Of a stretch of 64,000 nucleotides of DNA, positions 55,232 through 63,871 are shown one piece after another. The notes beneath the pieces are model-generated. The model did no database searches. It saw only the letters and a program-made list of their open reading frames with translations, and was not told the origin of the DNA. The position numbers were made by a program, and so were the translations under genes. The stretch covers positions 1 through 64,000 of the forward strand of contig WGNL01000030.1 of NCBI GenBank assembly GCA_016124585.1, in the 5' to 3' direction. Positions within the stretch are counted from its first letter, which is position 1, and the number at the start of each line of letters is the position of its first letter. The DNA is from Bacteroidota bacterium (GTDB taxonomy: Bacteria > Bacteroidota > Bacteroidia > Chitinophagales > Saprospiraceae).

Positions 55232-57997
55232 ATGGAAAACAATCTGCCCATGCGAGGACTTTTTACATTTATTGCCTTCCAAACCCTAACCTCATCCCTA
55301 CTTTTTTCACAAAATCATGTGCTAGATAGTTTGCAACACCGCATCCAAGTTGCCAGCTCGGATTCCGCCCGATGGGATGCCATGTTTGATTTGAGCCAAT
55401 ATTATGGTAAGAACAATATTGATTCAGCGATTGTCATCGCCATGCAATCCCTTGATTTTGCTCAAGAAAAGCTGCCTGACCATATTGCCAGAAGTTTGAA
55501 CAACATGGGTTTGCAATACATGAACAAAGGTGAATTCGACAAGGCAACGGGATATTATTTCGAGGCATTGGAGGCTGGGGAAAAGGAAAAATGTAAGGTT
55601 TGCATTGCCACCACCCTTGGTAATGTGGGTATAATTTTTTGGAAGAAAAAGGAACATGATAAGGCAGAAGCATATTTTCTAAAGGCCATTGAAGAGTTGG
55701 AAACTGTTAAGGACAGTCAGGCAATAGTGCGAAACCTGAACAATCTGGGCCTGATTTACACCGAAACCCAAAAATTGGACAAGGCGGAAAAGGTGTACAA
55801 TGAGGCAGTTTCACTACTTGACCAAATGAACTCCAACAATGGTCTTGGGATGATTTTCAGTAACATGGGAAATATCAGATACCAGCGAGGCAAATACGAG
55901 GAGGCGCTTGAGTTTTATCAAAAATGCATTTCGGCGAGCGAAAAAACAGGTGAAAACCAGAGTCGTTTCCTTGGCATTTTAAATGCTGGCTGGGCTAATT
56001 TGGCAATGGAAGAGTATCAACTGGCCATCACTTTTTTTGATAGGGCAGAAAGAGTAGCGATTGAGACCAAAAACGATGAACAACGCCACAACGCCTATGG
56101 CTCAAAGGCTGATGGCTACAAGGCAATGGGCGATTTCAGGCAAGCTTTCAACTATTTGGAGAAATACACTCTGTTAAAAGATACACTGAACGCTAGGCTC
56201 AGTCACCAGCAGATTGCGGAAATGGAGACCAAATACCAAACCCAGCAAAAGGAAGCACAATTGGCGCAGCAAGACTTAGAGTTGGAACGGCAGGCTTCCC
56301 AAAAACGAAGCATTATTATAAGTGCTTTGGCGTTCACACTAGCCTTGTTGGGGCTATTCCAGTTTTTTAGAAACAAGCAAAAAATCAAGCAGAAAGAAGC
56401 CGAACTCGCCGTCCAAATCGAACATGCAGAAGCTGAAAAACTGCGTGAAATGGACTCCATGAAATCCACCTTCTTTGCAAACATAAGCCATGAATTCCGA
56501 ACGCCGCTCACACTCATCGTTAGTCCGTTAGAACAGATGATAAACGGGAGTTTTCAGGGTGATTTCCAGAAATACTACCGCATCATGCACCGCAATGGCA
56601 AGCGGTTACTCGACCTCGTGAACCAGCTCCTTGACCTCAGCCGCCTCGAAAGCGGCAAGCTGAAATTGCAGGTGACAGAAGGTGATTTAGCGGGCTTCGC
56701 AAAAGCCGTTGCCTACTCCTTTGAGAGCTTGGCAGTCAGGAAACAAATTGATTATCAGGTAGTTGTGGATGATTCTAAGCATTGTTTTTTTGATAAAGAC
56801 AAAGTAGAAAAGATTCTAAGTAACTTAGTTTCGAATGCCTTCAAATTCACGAATGATGGGAAACGAATTTCCATTGCAAGTAACTTTAAGGATGGAAATG
56901 TCCGAATTAGGGTATCAGACCAAGGGATGGGGATTCCAGCCGACCAATTACCCCATATTTTTGAGCGCTTCTCAAAAATAGTTACCTCAGAATTGCAACC
57001 TGGAAGCGGCATAGGGTTGGCTTTGACGAAAGAATTGGTGGAACTACACAAAGGCAAAATTGAAGTTGAGAGCAAGGAGGGAGAAGGGACGACTTTTATT
57101 GTGACTTTGCCCGTTTCCAAAGCCACATTTTCAAAAGAGGAAATTGTGGCTGAAGTTGTTGAAAATGAAATTGTCAAACCTATCCATGAAATAGAAACTG
57201 AAAAAACGGCACTTCAAAATACCGTCGGAAATGCATTTGATTCACTCAATAAACCCGTTTTATTAGTTGTTGAGGACAATGCCGACGTTCGGAACTACAT
57301 CGTTGATCAGTTCATCGGGCAGTACCAAATAATCGAAGCAGAGAATGGACGCCTTGGCCTTGAAAAGGCGTTAGAATCCACCCCCGACCTCATCATTAGC
57401 GACATCATGATGCCAGAAATGGATGGCACGGAATTTTGTAAGTTGCTGAAAACTAACGAGAAAACAAGCCATATCCCCGTCGTGATGCTCACTGCCCTTG
57501 CCGAACAGGGTGACCGCCTCCAAGGCCTCAAACTTGGTGCTGACGACTACCTAGTTAAGCCATTCCATTCCAAAGAACTAACTGTTCGGGTAGCCAACCT
57601 TATTGCTGGAAGGCAAAAATTGCAAGAGCACTACCGAAAATCACTTAACAGTTTTGCCCCAATTGCTGAAGTGAAGGCCGAGAGCATGGACGCCATTTTT
57701 TTGAAAAAAGTAAGGGAAATGGTAGAGACAAACATGGAAGACGAAAACTTCAGCGTGGTGGAATTGGGCGCTCAAGTGGGCATGAGCCGCAGCCAATTGC
57801 ACCGCAAATTATCTGCATTGACGGGCTTTTCTCCCAATGAGATCATTCGAAATATGCGACTCGAAAAAGCCAAGCAACTGCTGGAAAAACGTGTAGGAAA
57901 TGCTTCAGAGGTAGCATATATGACAGGCTTCAATTCGGCAGCCTATTTCACGAAATGCTTTAAGGATTATTTTGGCGTTACACCGAGCGAGGTTTAA
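55232..57997 (+). CDS. Hybrid two-component regulator: TPR sensor - histidine kinase - receiver - AraC HTH
   Basis: 921 aa. A signal-like N-terminus leads to a periplasmic sensor of about six TPR repeats (about 65-330, e.g. IARSLNNMGLQYMNKGEFDKA), a transmembrane helix (about 355-375, SIIISALAFTLALLGLFQFF), a coiled linker, HisKA with His420 (FFANISHEFRTPLTL), HATPase (SNLVSNAFKFT, DQGMGIP, GSGIGLALT), a receiver with Asp724 (ISDIMMPEMDG, Lys in VKPF) and an AraC-type helix-turn-helix (about 830-921). The domain order matches the HTCS regulators of Bacteroidota polysaccharide systems, but the sensor is TPR rather than the usual propeller. Stand-alone gene; target unknown. Confidence 0.93.
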   Translation: MENNLPMRGLFTFIAFQTLTSSLLFSQNHVLDSLQHRIQVASSDSARWDAMFDLSQYYGKNNIDSAIVIAMQSLDFAQEKLPDHIARSLNNMGLQYMNKGEFDKATGYYFEALEAGEKEKCKVCIATTLGNVGIIFWKKKEHDKAEAYFLKAIEELETVKDSQAIVRNLNNLGLIYTETQKLDKAEKVYNEAVSLLDQMNSNNGLGMIFSNMGNIRYQRGKYEEALEFYQKCISASEKTGENQSRFLGILNAGWANLAMEEYQLAITFFDRAERVAIETKNDEQRHNAYGSKADGYKAMGDFRQAFNYLEKYTLLKDTLNARLSHQQIAEMETKYQTQQKEAQLAQQDLELERQASQKRSIIISALAFTLALLGLFQFFRNKQKIKQKEAELAVQIEHAEAEKLREMDSMKSTFFANISHEFRTPLTLIVSPLEQMINGSFQGDFQKYYRIMHRNGKRLLDLVNQLLDLSRLESGKLKLQVTEGDLAGFAKAVAYSFESLAVRKQIDYQVVVDDSKHCFFDKDKVEKILSNLVSNAFKFTNDGKRISIASNFKDGNVRIRVSDQGMGIPADQLPHIFERFSKIVTSELQPGSGIGLALTKELVELHKGKIEVESKEGEGTTFIVTLPVSKATFSKEEIVAEVVENEIVKPIHEIETEKTALQNTVGNAFDSLNKPVLLVVEDNADVRNYIVDQFIGQYQIIEAENGRLGLEKALESTPDLIISDIMMPEMDGTEFCKLLKTNEKTSHIPVVMLTALAEQGDRLQGLKLGADDYLVKPFHSKELTVRVANLIAGRQKLQEHYRKSLNSFAPIAEVKAESMDAIFLKKVREMVETNMEDENFSVVELGAQVGMSRSQLHRKLSALTGFSPNEIIRNMRLEKAKQLLEKRVGNASEVAYMTGFNSAAYFTKCFKDYFGVTPSEV

Positions 57998-58052
57998 TCT
58001 CAAAAGGAAATTTCAAAGCTGTAACAACCGTTGCAGCTTTTTTTATGCAAAT

Positions 58053-58083
58053 TTGGAAAAACAAACCAATCGGTCTATTTTTG
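58053..58083 (+). promoter_or_regulatory. Promoter of the tetR gene with embedded operator
   Basis: TTG (58053-58055), 20 bp, TATTTTTG (58076-58083), a full -33/-7 match. The sequence AAACCAATCGGTCT (58063-58076) lies in the spacer; its core ACC-AATC-GGT is quasi-palindromic, and its reverse complement occurs before the next gene. Predicted start about 58090, ATG at 58104. Confidence 0.7.
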
Positions 58084-58103
58084 CACCAGTATTAATTTTT
58101 GAA

Positions 58104-58718
58104 ATGACAAAATCTGAAAAGACAAGGCAGTACATCATCGAGAAATCGGCGGCCATTTTTAATCGGAAAGGGTACAGTGGCACCTCAATGACTGACATCA
58201 TGGAGGCAACCGGGCTTTCAAAGGGTGGTATTTACGGCAATTTCAAACGTGAGGGCTTGGACAAAAATGGTGTGAAGGACGAAATAGCCATTGCCGCTTT
58301 TGAACATGCTGTACAACAAGTTTACGATGCCATCCGGGAGCGGACCGCCGTCATTGAGCACACCTTGGATAAGCTGAAAGCCGTCATCTATTTTTACCGG
58401 GAAAGAGTGCTAAACCCACCAGTGGAGGGCGGATGCCCAATACAAAACAGCTCAGTGGAGGCAGACGATATGTTGCCGGAACTGCGAGAGAAGGTGCAAG
58501 CAGCTATCACAGAATGGGAGCGCCGGATCGTTCGGTTACTTGAAAAAGGAATTGAAAAAGGAGAGGTGAAGCCTAATGTGGACAAATCTGAGTTTGCGAC
58601 CCTCTTCATCGGTACACTAGAAGGCGGCATCCTGCTCTCCAGAGTCCAGCACAGTGTCAAGCCATTTGAGGTGATGGCCCGACAGTTGGTGTTTATGGTA
58701 GAGAACTTACGACCATGA
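58104..58718 (+). CDS. TetR-family transcriptional repressor
   Basis: 204 aa from the ATG at 58104 (the upstream extension of the frame overlaps the promoter and is rejected). The N-terminal helix-turn-helix is clear: KSEKTRQYIIEKSAAIFNRKGYSGTSMTDIMEATGLSKGGIYGNFKR. The rest is an all-helical ligand/dimer domain with GGCPIQNSSVEADD. It most likely represses itself and the alpha/beta-hydrolase gene 36 bp downstream, since matching 14-bp sites precede both. Confidence 0.93.
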   Translation: MTKSEKTRQYIIEKSAAIFNRKGYSGTSMTDIMEATGLSKGGIYGNFKREGLDKNGVKDEIAIAAFEHAVQQVYDAIRERTAVIEHTLDKLKAVIYFYRERVLNPPVEGGCPIQNSSVEADDMLPELREKVQAAITEWERRIVRLLEKGIEKGEVKPNVDKSEFATLFIGTLEGGILLSRVQHSVKPFEVMARQLVFMVENLRP

Positions 58719-58721
58719 TTT

Positions 58722-58735
58722 AGACCGATTGGTTT
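58722..58735 (+). promoter_or_regulatory. Second TetR-operator candidate before the hydrolase gene
   Basis: AGACCGATTGGTTT, the exact reverse complement of the 14-bp site in the tetR promoter. It lies 4 bp after the tetR stop and 19 bp before the hydrolase ATG. Confidence 0.65.
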
Positions 58736-58754
58736 TTATTAAAATAATATTCCT

Positions 58755-59693
58755 ATGTTGATGACCAAATTCCGCTATGAGATTCCCAATTTTCAACTCG
58801 CCACCTTGCCGCAGCGGCACAAGAACGAGTACCCGTTTTACCTTGTTTTTGTGAAATGGGGCTTCGCAATTTTGGGTCGGATTTTGCCAAAAATAGCGGC
58901 CAAGCTCGCCTTCCGAATCTTCACGACGCCAAGGCTTCGTGCAGTCCACCGCCGCACCGACAAAGTGATTGAATCTGCCAAAACATTTGATGTCTCCTAT
59001 GGAAAAATAACACTGAAAGGCTATGAGTGGGGAATTGGCGACCGCATCGTTCTGCTCGTGCATGGCTGGGAATCCAGAGGAACGGCGTTGCGTGGTTTCG
59101 TTCCGGGATTACTGGCTGCTGGGTTCCGTGTGGTCGCATTCGATGGGCCAGCGCATGGGGATTCAGGTGGCCAGCGCACTAACTTGCCTGATTTTGCTGG
59201 GGCAGTGAAAACGGTTTTGCAGAAAGTCGGCCCGGTTTATGGCATCATCACCCACTCGTTCGGAGGCAGCACGACGAGCTTTGCACTGGCTGAACTGGAC
59301 AATTCCATGTCGGTTGAAAAAATGGTTTTAATAGCCGTGCCAGCCAGTACCCGCAAGGTGGTTGCCGATTTTGCGAAGCTTATCAATTTGCCAAAACCTG
59401 CTTTCGAAGCATTGAAAAATATGATAAACGAGCGGCTGAATGGACTGCGTTTTCATGACACTGACCTGATTCATTCTTTGGGTAAAGCAAATGTGGAGGA
59501 TGTGCTGGTCGTTCACGACAAATTTGACCCGTCCGTTCCTTTCGATTCTGCGGAAGATATTTTTGAAAAATATGACAAGGCCAACCTGCTCGTCACGCAA
59601 GGCCACGGGCATTTTCTATTGATGAAACAGCCGGAAGTCATCCGTCGGATTTTAAATTTCATGAATGGTTTTGAGGAAGGTATTTCTTCGTAA
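58755..59693 (+). CDS. Alpha/beta-hydrolase (TetR-controlled)
   Basis: 312 aa; an ATG at 58761 is an alternative. An N-terminal helix-rich stretch (about 28-65, FYLVFVKWGFAILGRILPK) may sit at the membrane. Core: VLLVHGWESRG, AFDGPAHGDSGG, nucleophile Ser in THSFGGSTTS (about 174), Asp in VVHDKFDPSVPF and His in TQGHGHFLL. Acts on an unknown ester or lipid. Directly after tetR and preceded by a candidate operator, so it is probably induced by the ligand of the repressor. Confidence 0.9.
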   Translation: MLMTKFRYEIPNFQLATLPQRHKNEYPFYLVFVKWGFAILGRILPKIAAKLAFRIFTTPRLRAVHRRTDKVIESAKTFDVSYGKITLKGYEWGIGDRIVLLVHGWESRGTALRGFVPGLLAAGFRVVAFDGPAHGDSGGQRTNLPDFAGAVKTVLQKVGPVYGIITHSFGGSTTSFALAELDNSMSVEKMVLIAVPASTRKVVADFAKLINLPKPAFEALKNMINERLNGLRFHDTDLIHSLGKANVEDVLVVHDKFDPSVPFDSAEDIFEKYDKANLLVTQGHGHFLLMKQPEVIRRILNFMNGFEEGISS

Positions 59694-59717
59694 AATTGCG
59701 GCATAAAAAAGCTGTTC

Positions 59718-60590
59718 ATGGAATTTGTCCTACCCAATTTTGCCAGTTTTGATACTTGGATGAGCCTCCTGACGCTCACCTTCTTAGAAATTGTCCTTGG
59801 GATTGACAATATCATTTTCATTTCTATTGCAGCTAACAAACTCCCCCGTGACCAGCAAAAAAGAGCAGCAAACATTGGGCTTTTGTTGGCCATGATTCTG
59901 CGGATTGCATTGCTTTTTGGTATCTCCATTTTGGTTGCGATGGAACAGCCTTGGATTACATTTGACAACAGCTTTATCCACGGCGGCTTGTCTGGCCAGA
60001 GTGTTATTTTGATTTTGGGTGGACTATTTTTACTTTACAAATCCACTACAGAAATTCACCATAAACTGGAGGGAGAACCCGCATACAAAAACGACCCAAA
60101 ATCCAAGGGAATGACCACAGTGCATAGTGTAATCCTGCAAATTACGGTCATCAACATTGTCTTTTCCTTCGATTCAATTTTAACCGCCGTAGGCATGACC
60201 AATGGTGTACATGGTGCCATGGTGATTATGATTATCGCTGTCATTTTGTCGGTGTTAATCATGATGCTTTTTGCTGTACCTGTAGGCCGTTTTGTGGACG
60301 AACACCCAACGATTCAAATGTTGGGTCTTGCATTTTTGATTATGATTGGCTTCATGCTCCTCGTGGAAGGTGCGCACTTGGGCCACATAGCCATCCTCGG
60401 CAGCGAGGTCGGTACAGTGCCCAAAGGCTACCTTTATTTTGCAATCGCCTTCTCGCTTTTTGTTGAGTTTCTTAATATGCGTTTGCGTAAAAAAGTGCAA
60501 CCTGTGCAGCTACATGGTGCCGGAGAACAAGCCAAAGCGGATGGTTTGATGAACGAAGGCGACAAGGTTTTTGATGGAGAAATTATGTAA
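59718..60590 (+). CDS. TerC-family integral membrane protein
   Basis: 290 aa with about seven to nine transmembrane helices. TerC/YjbE hallmarks: LEIVLGIDNIIFISI (Asp in helix 1), LLLAMILRIALLFGISIL, GGLFLLYKSTTEIH, INIVFSFDSILTAVGM (second conserved Asp), FLIMIGFMLLVEG. The family exports or handles metal ions (manganese) during co-translational loading, and is named after tellurite resistance. 24 bp after the hydrolase gene; probably a separate function. Confidence 0.93.
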   Translation: MEFVLPNFASFDTWMSLLTLTFLEIVLGIDNIIFISIAANKLPRDQQKRAANIGLLLAMILRIALLFGISILVAMEQPWITFDNSFIHGGLSGQSVILILGGLFLLYKSTTEIHHKLEGEPAYKNDPKSKGMTTVHSVILQITVINIVFSFDSILTAVGMTNGVHGAMVIMIIAVILSVLIMMLFAVPVGRFVDEHPTIQMLGLAFLIMIGFMLLVEGAHLGHIAILGSEVGTVPKGYLYFAIAFSLFVEFLNMRLRKKVQPVQLHGAGEQAKADGLMNEGDKVFDGEIM

Positions 60591-60649
60591 CTCGGACTGA
60601 TGTTCCGTGAAAAAATAAATGCATGGACTGCTAGTCCCTGTGACAAAAA

Positions 60650-61738
60650 ATGAAAAATCAAACACTTTTCCTAGCAGGTTTTGCCCTGCTTTTTGCTGCT
60701 TGCCAGCCAGAAAAAACAACTGCCCCCTACCTCAAAGCTGAGGGCAAAACAATGGGAACCTATTACAAAATCACCTACCAAGACAGCCTAGAACGTGATT
60801 TTTCCTACAGCATTGATTCTTTACTGATAGCTATCAACCATGAGATTTCGACCTATGAGCCGAAGTCAACGGTATCGCAGTTTAATCAGGCTGAAAGTAG
60901 TTTTGACTTAGGTTTGAACTTCAAGGAATACACTGAGTGTATTGCCAATCCTGCAAATTGCGGGCGGGTCAAGAACTATCATTTTTTCAGAAACTACTTG
61001 GCAGCTAGGGTCGCCAACCAGCGCACAAACCAGGCTTTCGACCCTACCATCATGCCATTGGTAAACTACTGGGGCTTTGGCTACACACCTCACAAACCCG
61101 TCGAAAAAACGGATACGCTGAAAGTGGATTCACTGCTGCAATATGTTGGTTTTGAGAAAGTTACACAATCCGACAGCAATGGTTTTGTCGTGCTCCATAA
61201 ATCTAATCATGGTGTTCAATTGGATTTTGGTGGCACCGGACAAGGCTATGGAATTGACGCAGTCGCTGAATTTTTGGATTTAAAAGGAATCAAAAATTAC
61301 CTTGTTGACATCGGCGGTGAAGAGCGGGCCTTAGGCAAAAACCCCAATGGCAACTGGTGGACCGTCGGTGTAAATACCCCAAAATCGGATGCCGACATCA
61401 CCGACTTTACCCGCGTCATCCAATTGGAAAATATGTCTATTTCTACTTCTGGCAATTACCGCAATTTTTACGAAGTGAACGGTGGAAAATACAGCCATTT
61501 CATTGACCCACGTACCGGATTTCCGGAGCGGAGTACATTACTGAGCGCTTCGGTTATTGGTAAAAATTGTCTCGAACCCGATGCTTTGGCGACTGGCTTC
61601 ATGGTGCTTGGTTTAGATAAGGCCTATGAAATAGCTAGTCATCTGGAAGGAATCGAGGCCATGTTTATTTACAGTGATGAGAATGGGGATTTGCAAGTGA
61701 AAAGTACGCCTGGTGTGGCAAAAATGCTGGTGGAGTGA
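60650..61738 (+). CDS. apbE: FAD:protein FMN transferase (ApbE), lipoprotein
   Basis: 362 aa with a lipobox LLFAACQ (Cys18). The ApbE core: TMGTYYKITYQDS, DPTIMPLVNYWGFG, GVQLDFGGTGQGYGID (Asp for Mg/FAD), YLVDIGGEERALGKNPNG, NMSISTSGNYRNF, IDPRTGFP and the closing PDALATGFMVLG. It attaches FMN covalently to Thr residues of membrane flavoproteins such as NqrB/NqrC and RnfG/RnfD. None of these targets is encoded nearby. Periplasm-facing. Confidence 0.94.
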   Translation: MKNQTLFLAGFALLFAACQPEKTTAPYLKAEGKTMGTYYKITYQDSLERDFSYSIDSLLIAINHEISTYEPKSTVSQFNQAESSFDLGLNFKEYTECIANPANCGRVKNYHFFRNYLAARVANQRTNQAFDPTIMPLVNYWGFGYTPHKPVEKTDTLKVDSLLQYVGFEKVTQSDSNGFVVLHKSNHGVQLDFGGTGQGYGIDAVAEFLDLKGIKNYLVDIGGEERALGKNPNGNWWTVGVNTPKSDADITDFTRVIQLENMSISTSGNYRNFYEVNGGKYSHFIDPRTGFPERSTLLSASVIGKNCLEPDALATGFMVLGLDKAYEIASHLEGIEAMFIYSDENGDLQVKSTPGVAKMLVE

Positions 61739-61747
61739 GGTGGTTTT

Positions 61748-61829
61748 TGAATTGTTGTATTGATGGCTTTTTATGGAAATGCTGTGAATCATAACAATTC
61801 AACAATTTAACAATTCAGCAATCAATTCA
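61748..61829. repeat. GAATTGTTG/CAACAATTC inverted repeat between convergent genes
   Basis: GAATTGTTGTATTGATGG near 61748 faces multiple CAACAATT/CAATTC copies at 61795-61829. Located between apbE and the methyltransferase stop codons; a bidirectional terminator or dispersed repeat. The same words occur near 47.1 kb. Confidence 0.65.
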
Positions 61830-62582
61830 ACATCCACTTTTACAACCTACCAAAATTAGGCGGTCAGAAGTGTTTTCATCAAATGGGGAAAGCTCATGGC
61901 AGCCATAGGTTTGAGCGATTTTCATTCCTGCCATTCTAAAAAGCGTTCGGAATTCTTGCAATGTAAATGCCCGAACTCTTTCCGTGAAATCGAAATGCTC
62001 ACCATTGTCTTCAAATTGGATGTTTTTCAGAATATACCCTTGGTCGTCTAAGCTCCGATGAATATGAAAATAGACATTGCCAACCTTTTTTTCTTCTACA
62101 GGCTGAAGGTTGGCAATGACTTTCTTTGAATTGAAAAAGTCGAGGACGAATTTTCCGTTTATATGGAGCCCTTTTCCAATATTGACGACTGTTTTTAGGT
62201 GGTCTTTCTCTGTTTCAAAATAGCCAAAACTGGTAAAAAAGTTGAAAATATAGTCAAAGTAATTGATTCGATAAGGCTGGCGCATGTCATGCTGGAAAAA
62301 GCTAAGATGCTCATTTTCAAACTGTTGTGCGTATTTTATGCTAGCTTCTGCAATGTCCAACCCAGTCACGTAAAAACCTTTTTCGGCAAGATAGCGAGAG
62401 TAACGTCCTTTTCCGCAGGCGAGGTCAAGAACGGTCGAGTTGGCAGCCGGATTCAATACCATCAAAAGTCGGTCGATGAAGTTTTTGGCTTCTTGCTCAT
62501 CCCTGTTTTTATACAATAAATGATAGTATGGAGAATTGAACCAATCCTTGAACCACTCGGTGTGGTTATTTGTCTCCTTCAT
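61827..62582 (-). CDS. Class I SAM-dependent methyltransferase
   Basis: 251 aa from the ATG at 62582 (MKETNNHTEWFKDWFNSP). The frame also has an ATG at 62609, but a -7-like TATCTTTG (62614-62621, minus strand) puts transcription start about at that codon, so the shorter form is preferred. Methyltransferase motifs: VLDLACGKGRYSRYLAE (motif I), VTGLDIAEASIKYA, FFQHDMRQPY, FDYIFNFFTSFGYF and GKFVLDFFNSKK. Substrate unknown. Divergent from the cysteine desulfurase gene. Confidence 0.9.
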   Translation of the reverse strand: MKETNNHTEWFKDWFNSPYYHLLYKNRDEQEAKNFIDRLLMVLNPAANSTVLDLACGKGRYSRYLAEKGFYVTGLDIAEASIKYAQQFENEHLSFFQHDMRQPYRINYFDYIFNFFTSFGYFETEKDHLKTVVNIGKGLHINGKFVLDFFNSKKVIANLQPVEEKKVGNVYFHIHRSLDDQGYILKNIQFEDNGEHFDFTERVRAFTLQEFRTLFRMAGMKIAQTYGCHELSPFDENTSDRLILVGCKSGC

Positions 62583-62623
62583 TGCTTGCACTTGCGTCGT
62601 TTCAATCATGAGGCAAAGATAAG

Positions 62624-62651
62624 TTGCGCAGCAAAAGAATTCCTACTTTTG
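62624..62651 (+). promoter_or_regulatory. Promoter of the cysteine desulfurase gene
   Basis: TTG (62624-62626), 17 bp, TACTTTTG (62644-62651), a full -7 match with slightly short spacing. The start would be about 62658, 26 nt before the ATG at 62684. Confidence 0.5.
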
Positions 62652-62683
62652 CAAATAGCCGTTTGGCAGTAGAAAACAACATT

Positions 62684-63835
62684 ATGAGAATTTATTTGGA
62701 CAATGCAGCTACTACCCCATTACTACCTGAAGTAATTGATGCGATGACTAACTTGATGCGGGAGCAGTATGGCAATCCATCCAGCATCCATGCAGAAGGT
62801 CGAGCAATGAGGGCAGTTATTGAGGAGGCCCGGAAAAAAGTGGCCAAACTGATAGGTGCCAGTATTGGCGAGGTTTTCTTTACCAGCGGTGGTACGGAAA
62901 GCAGCAACATGGCCCTGAAATGCGCCGTACGTGACCTCGGTGTGACCCGCATCATCAGTTCGCCAACAGAGCATCATTGCGTCCTGCATACATTGGAGGT
63001 GCTTGAAAATCAAGGTATTAGTTTGGAAATGTTGAATGTGGATGAGCATGGCAGACTTGATTACAGACAACTTGAAATGTTGCTTCAAAATGGAGCCGAC
63101 CAACGCACGCTTGTAAGTTTGATGCACGCCAACAATGAGATAGGTACACTGAGCGATATGGAGCAAATAAGCCAGCTCTGCGAGAAATATGATGCATTCT
63201 ACCACTCCGACACAGTGCAAACCATGGGGCATTTCCCATTTGATGTTTCAAAAACAAAAATCCATTTCCTGACAGGCGGTGCGCATAAATTTCATGGACC
63301 TAAAGGCTGCGGGTTTATTTATATTAACCATGCCGCTATGTTAAAACCCTTTATAGACGGTGGTGGCCAGGAGCGCAATATGCGGGGCGGAACAGAGAAT
63401 GCTTATGGCATTGTTGGATTGGCAAAAGCATTGGAATTAGCTTGTGAAAATATGACAGCTCATAGGTCGCATATCGAGGGATTAAGAAGCTATCTTAAGC
63501 AACAATTGCTGGATAATTTTGAGGATATACAAATTAATGGCGACTATGACGGAAGCAGTTTATACACTGTTTTAAGTGTTTCGTTTCCGCCTTCGGCTAA
63601 ATCAGATTTGCTGCTTTTACACCTTGATATTGCTGGAATCAGTGCATCGGGAGGTTCGGCCTGCAGTTCCGGTGCGGAGGCTGGTTCGCATGTGCTAACC
63701 GCTATCGGTGCTGACCCAAACCGCAAAACCATCAGATTTTCTTTTTCACATTTGAATACCAAAGAAGAAATGGATGCTTTGGTTGAAAAACTGAAGTCGA
63801 TGTTGGAAAAGCGTAAGCAGGAAACGGCTTTCTGA
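62684..63835 (+). CDS. Cysteine desulfurase (NifS/IscS family)
   Basis: 383 aa from the ATG at 62684, MRIYLDNAATTPLLPEV being the usual start of the family. PLP-binding Lys202 in TGGAHKFHGPKGCG, catalytic Cys327 in SGGSACSSGAE, His/Asp cofactor contacts in SPTEHHC and YHSDTVQ, and GGGQERNMRGGTEN are all present. It takes sulfur from cysteine for Fe-S cluster, tRNA or cofactor synthesis. Divergent from the methyltransferase and 36 bp before a FabH-like gene. Whether it serves Fe-S or tRNA thiolation cannot be told. Confidence 0.94.
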   Translation: MRIYLDNAATTPLLPEVIDAMTNLMREQYGNPSSIHAEGRAMRAVIEEARKKVAKLIGASIGEVFFTSGGTESSNMALKCAVRDLGVTRIISSPTEHHCVLHTLEVLENQGISLEMLNVDEHGRLDYRQLEMLLQNGADQRTLVSLMHANNEIGTLSDMEQISQLCEKYDAFYHSDTVQTMGHFPFDVSKTKIHFLTGGAHKFHGPKGCGFIYINHAAMLKPFIDGGGQERNMRGGTENAYGIVGLAKALELACENMTAHRSHIEGLRSYLKQQLLDNFEDIQINGDYDGSSLYTVLSVSFPPSAKSDLLLLHLDIAGISASGGSACSSGAEAGSHVLTAIGADPNRKTIRFSFSHLNTKEEMDALVEKLKSMLEKRKQETAF

Positions 63836-63871
63836 GTTAATATTAATACCTAACAATCAAATAATTACCAT

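Noticed and set aside
57972-58103. Upstream extension of the TetR gene
   Set aside because: The stretch contains the promoter and operator and is not conserved TetR sequence.
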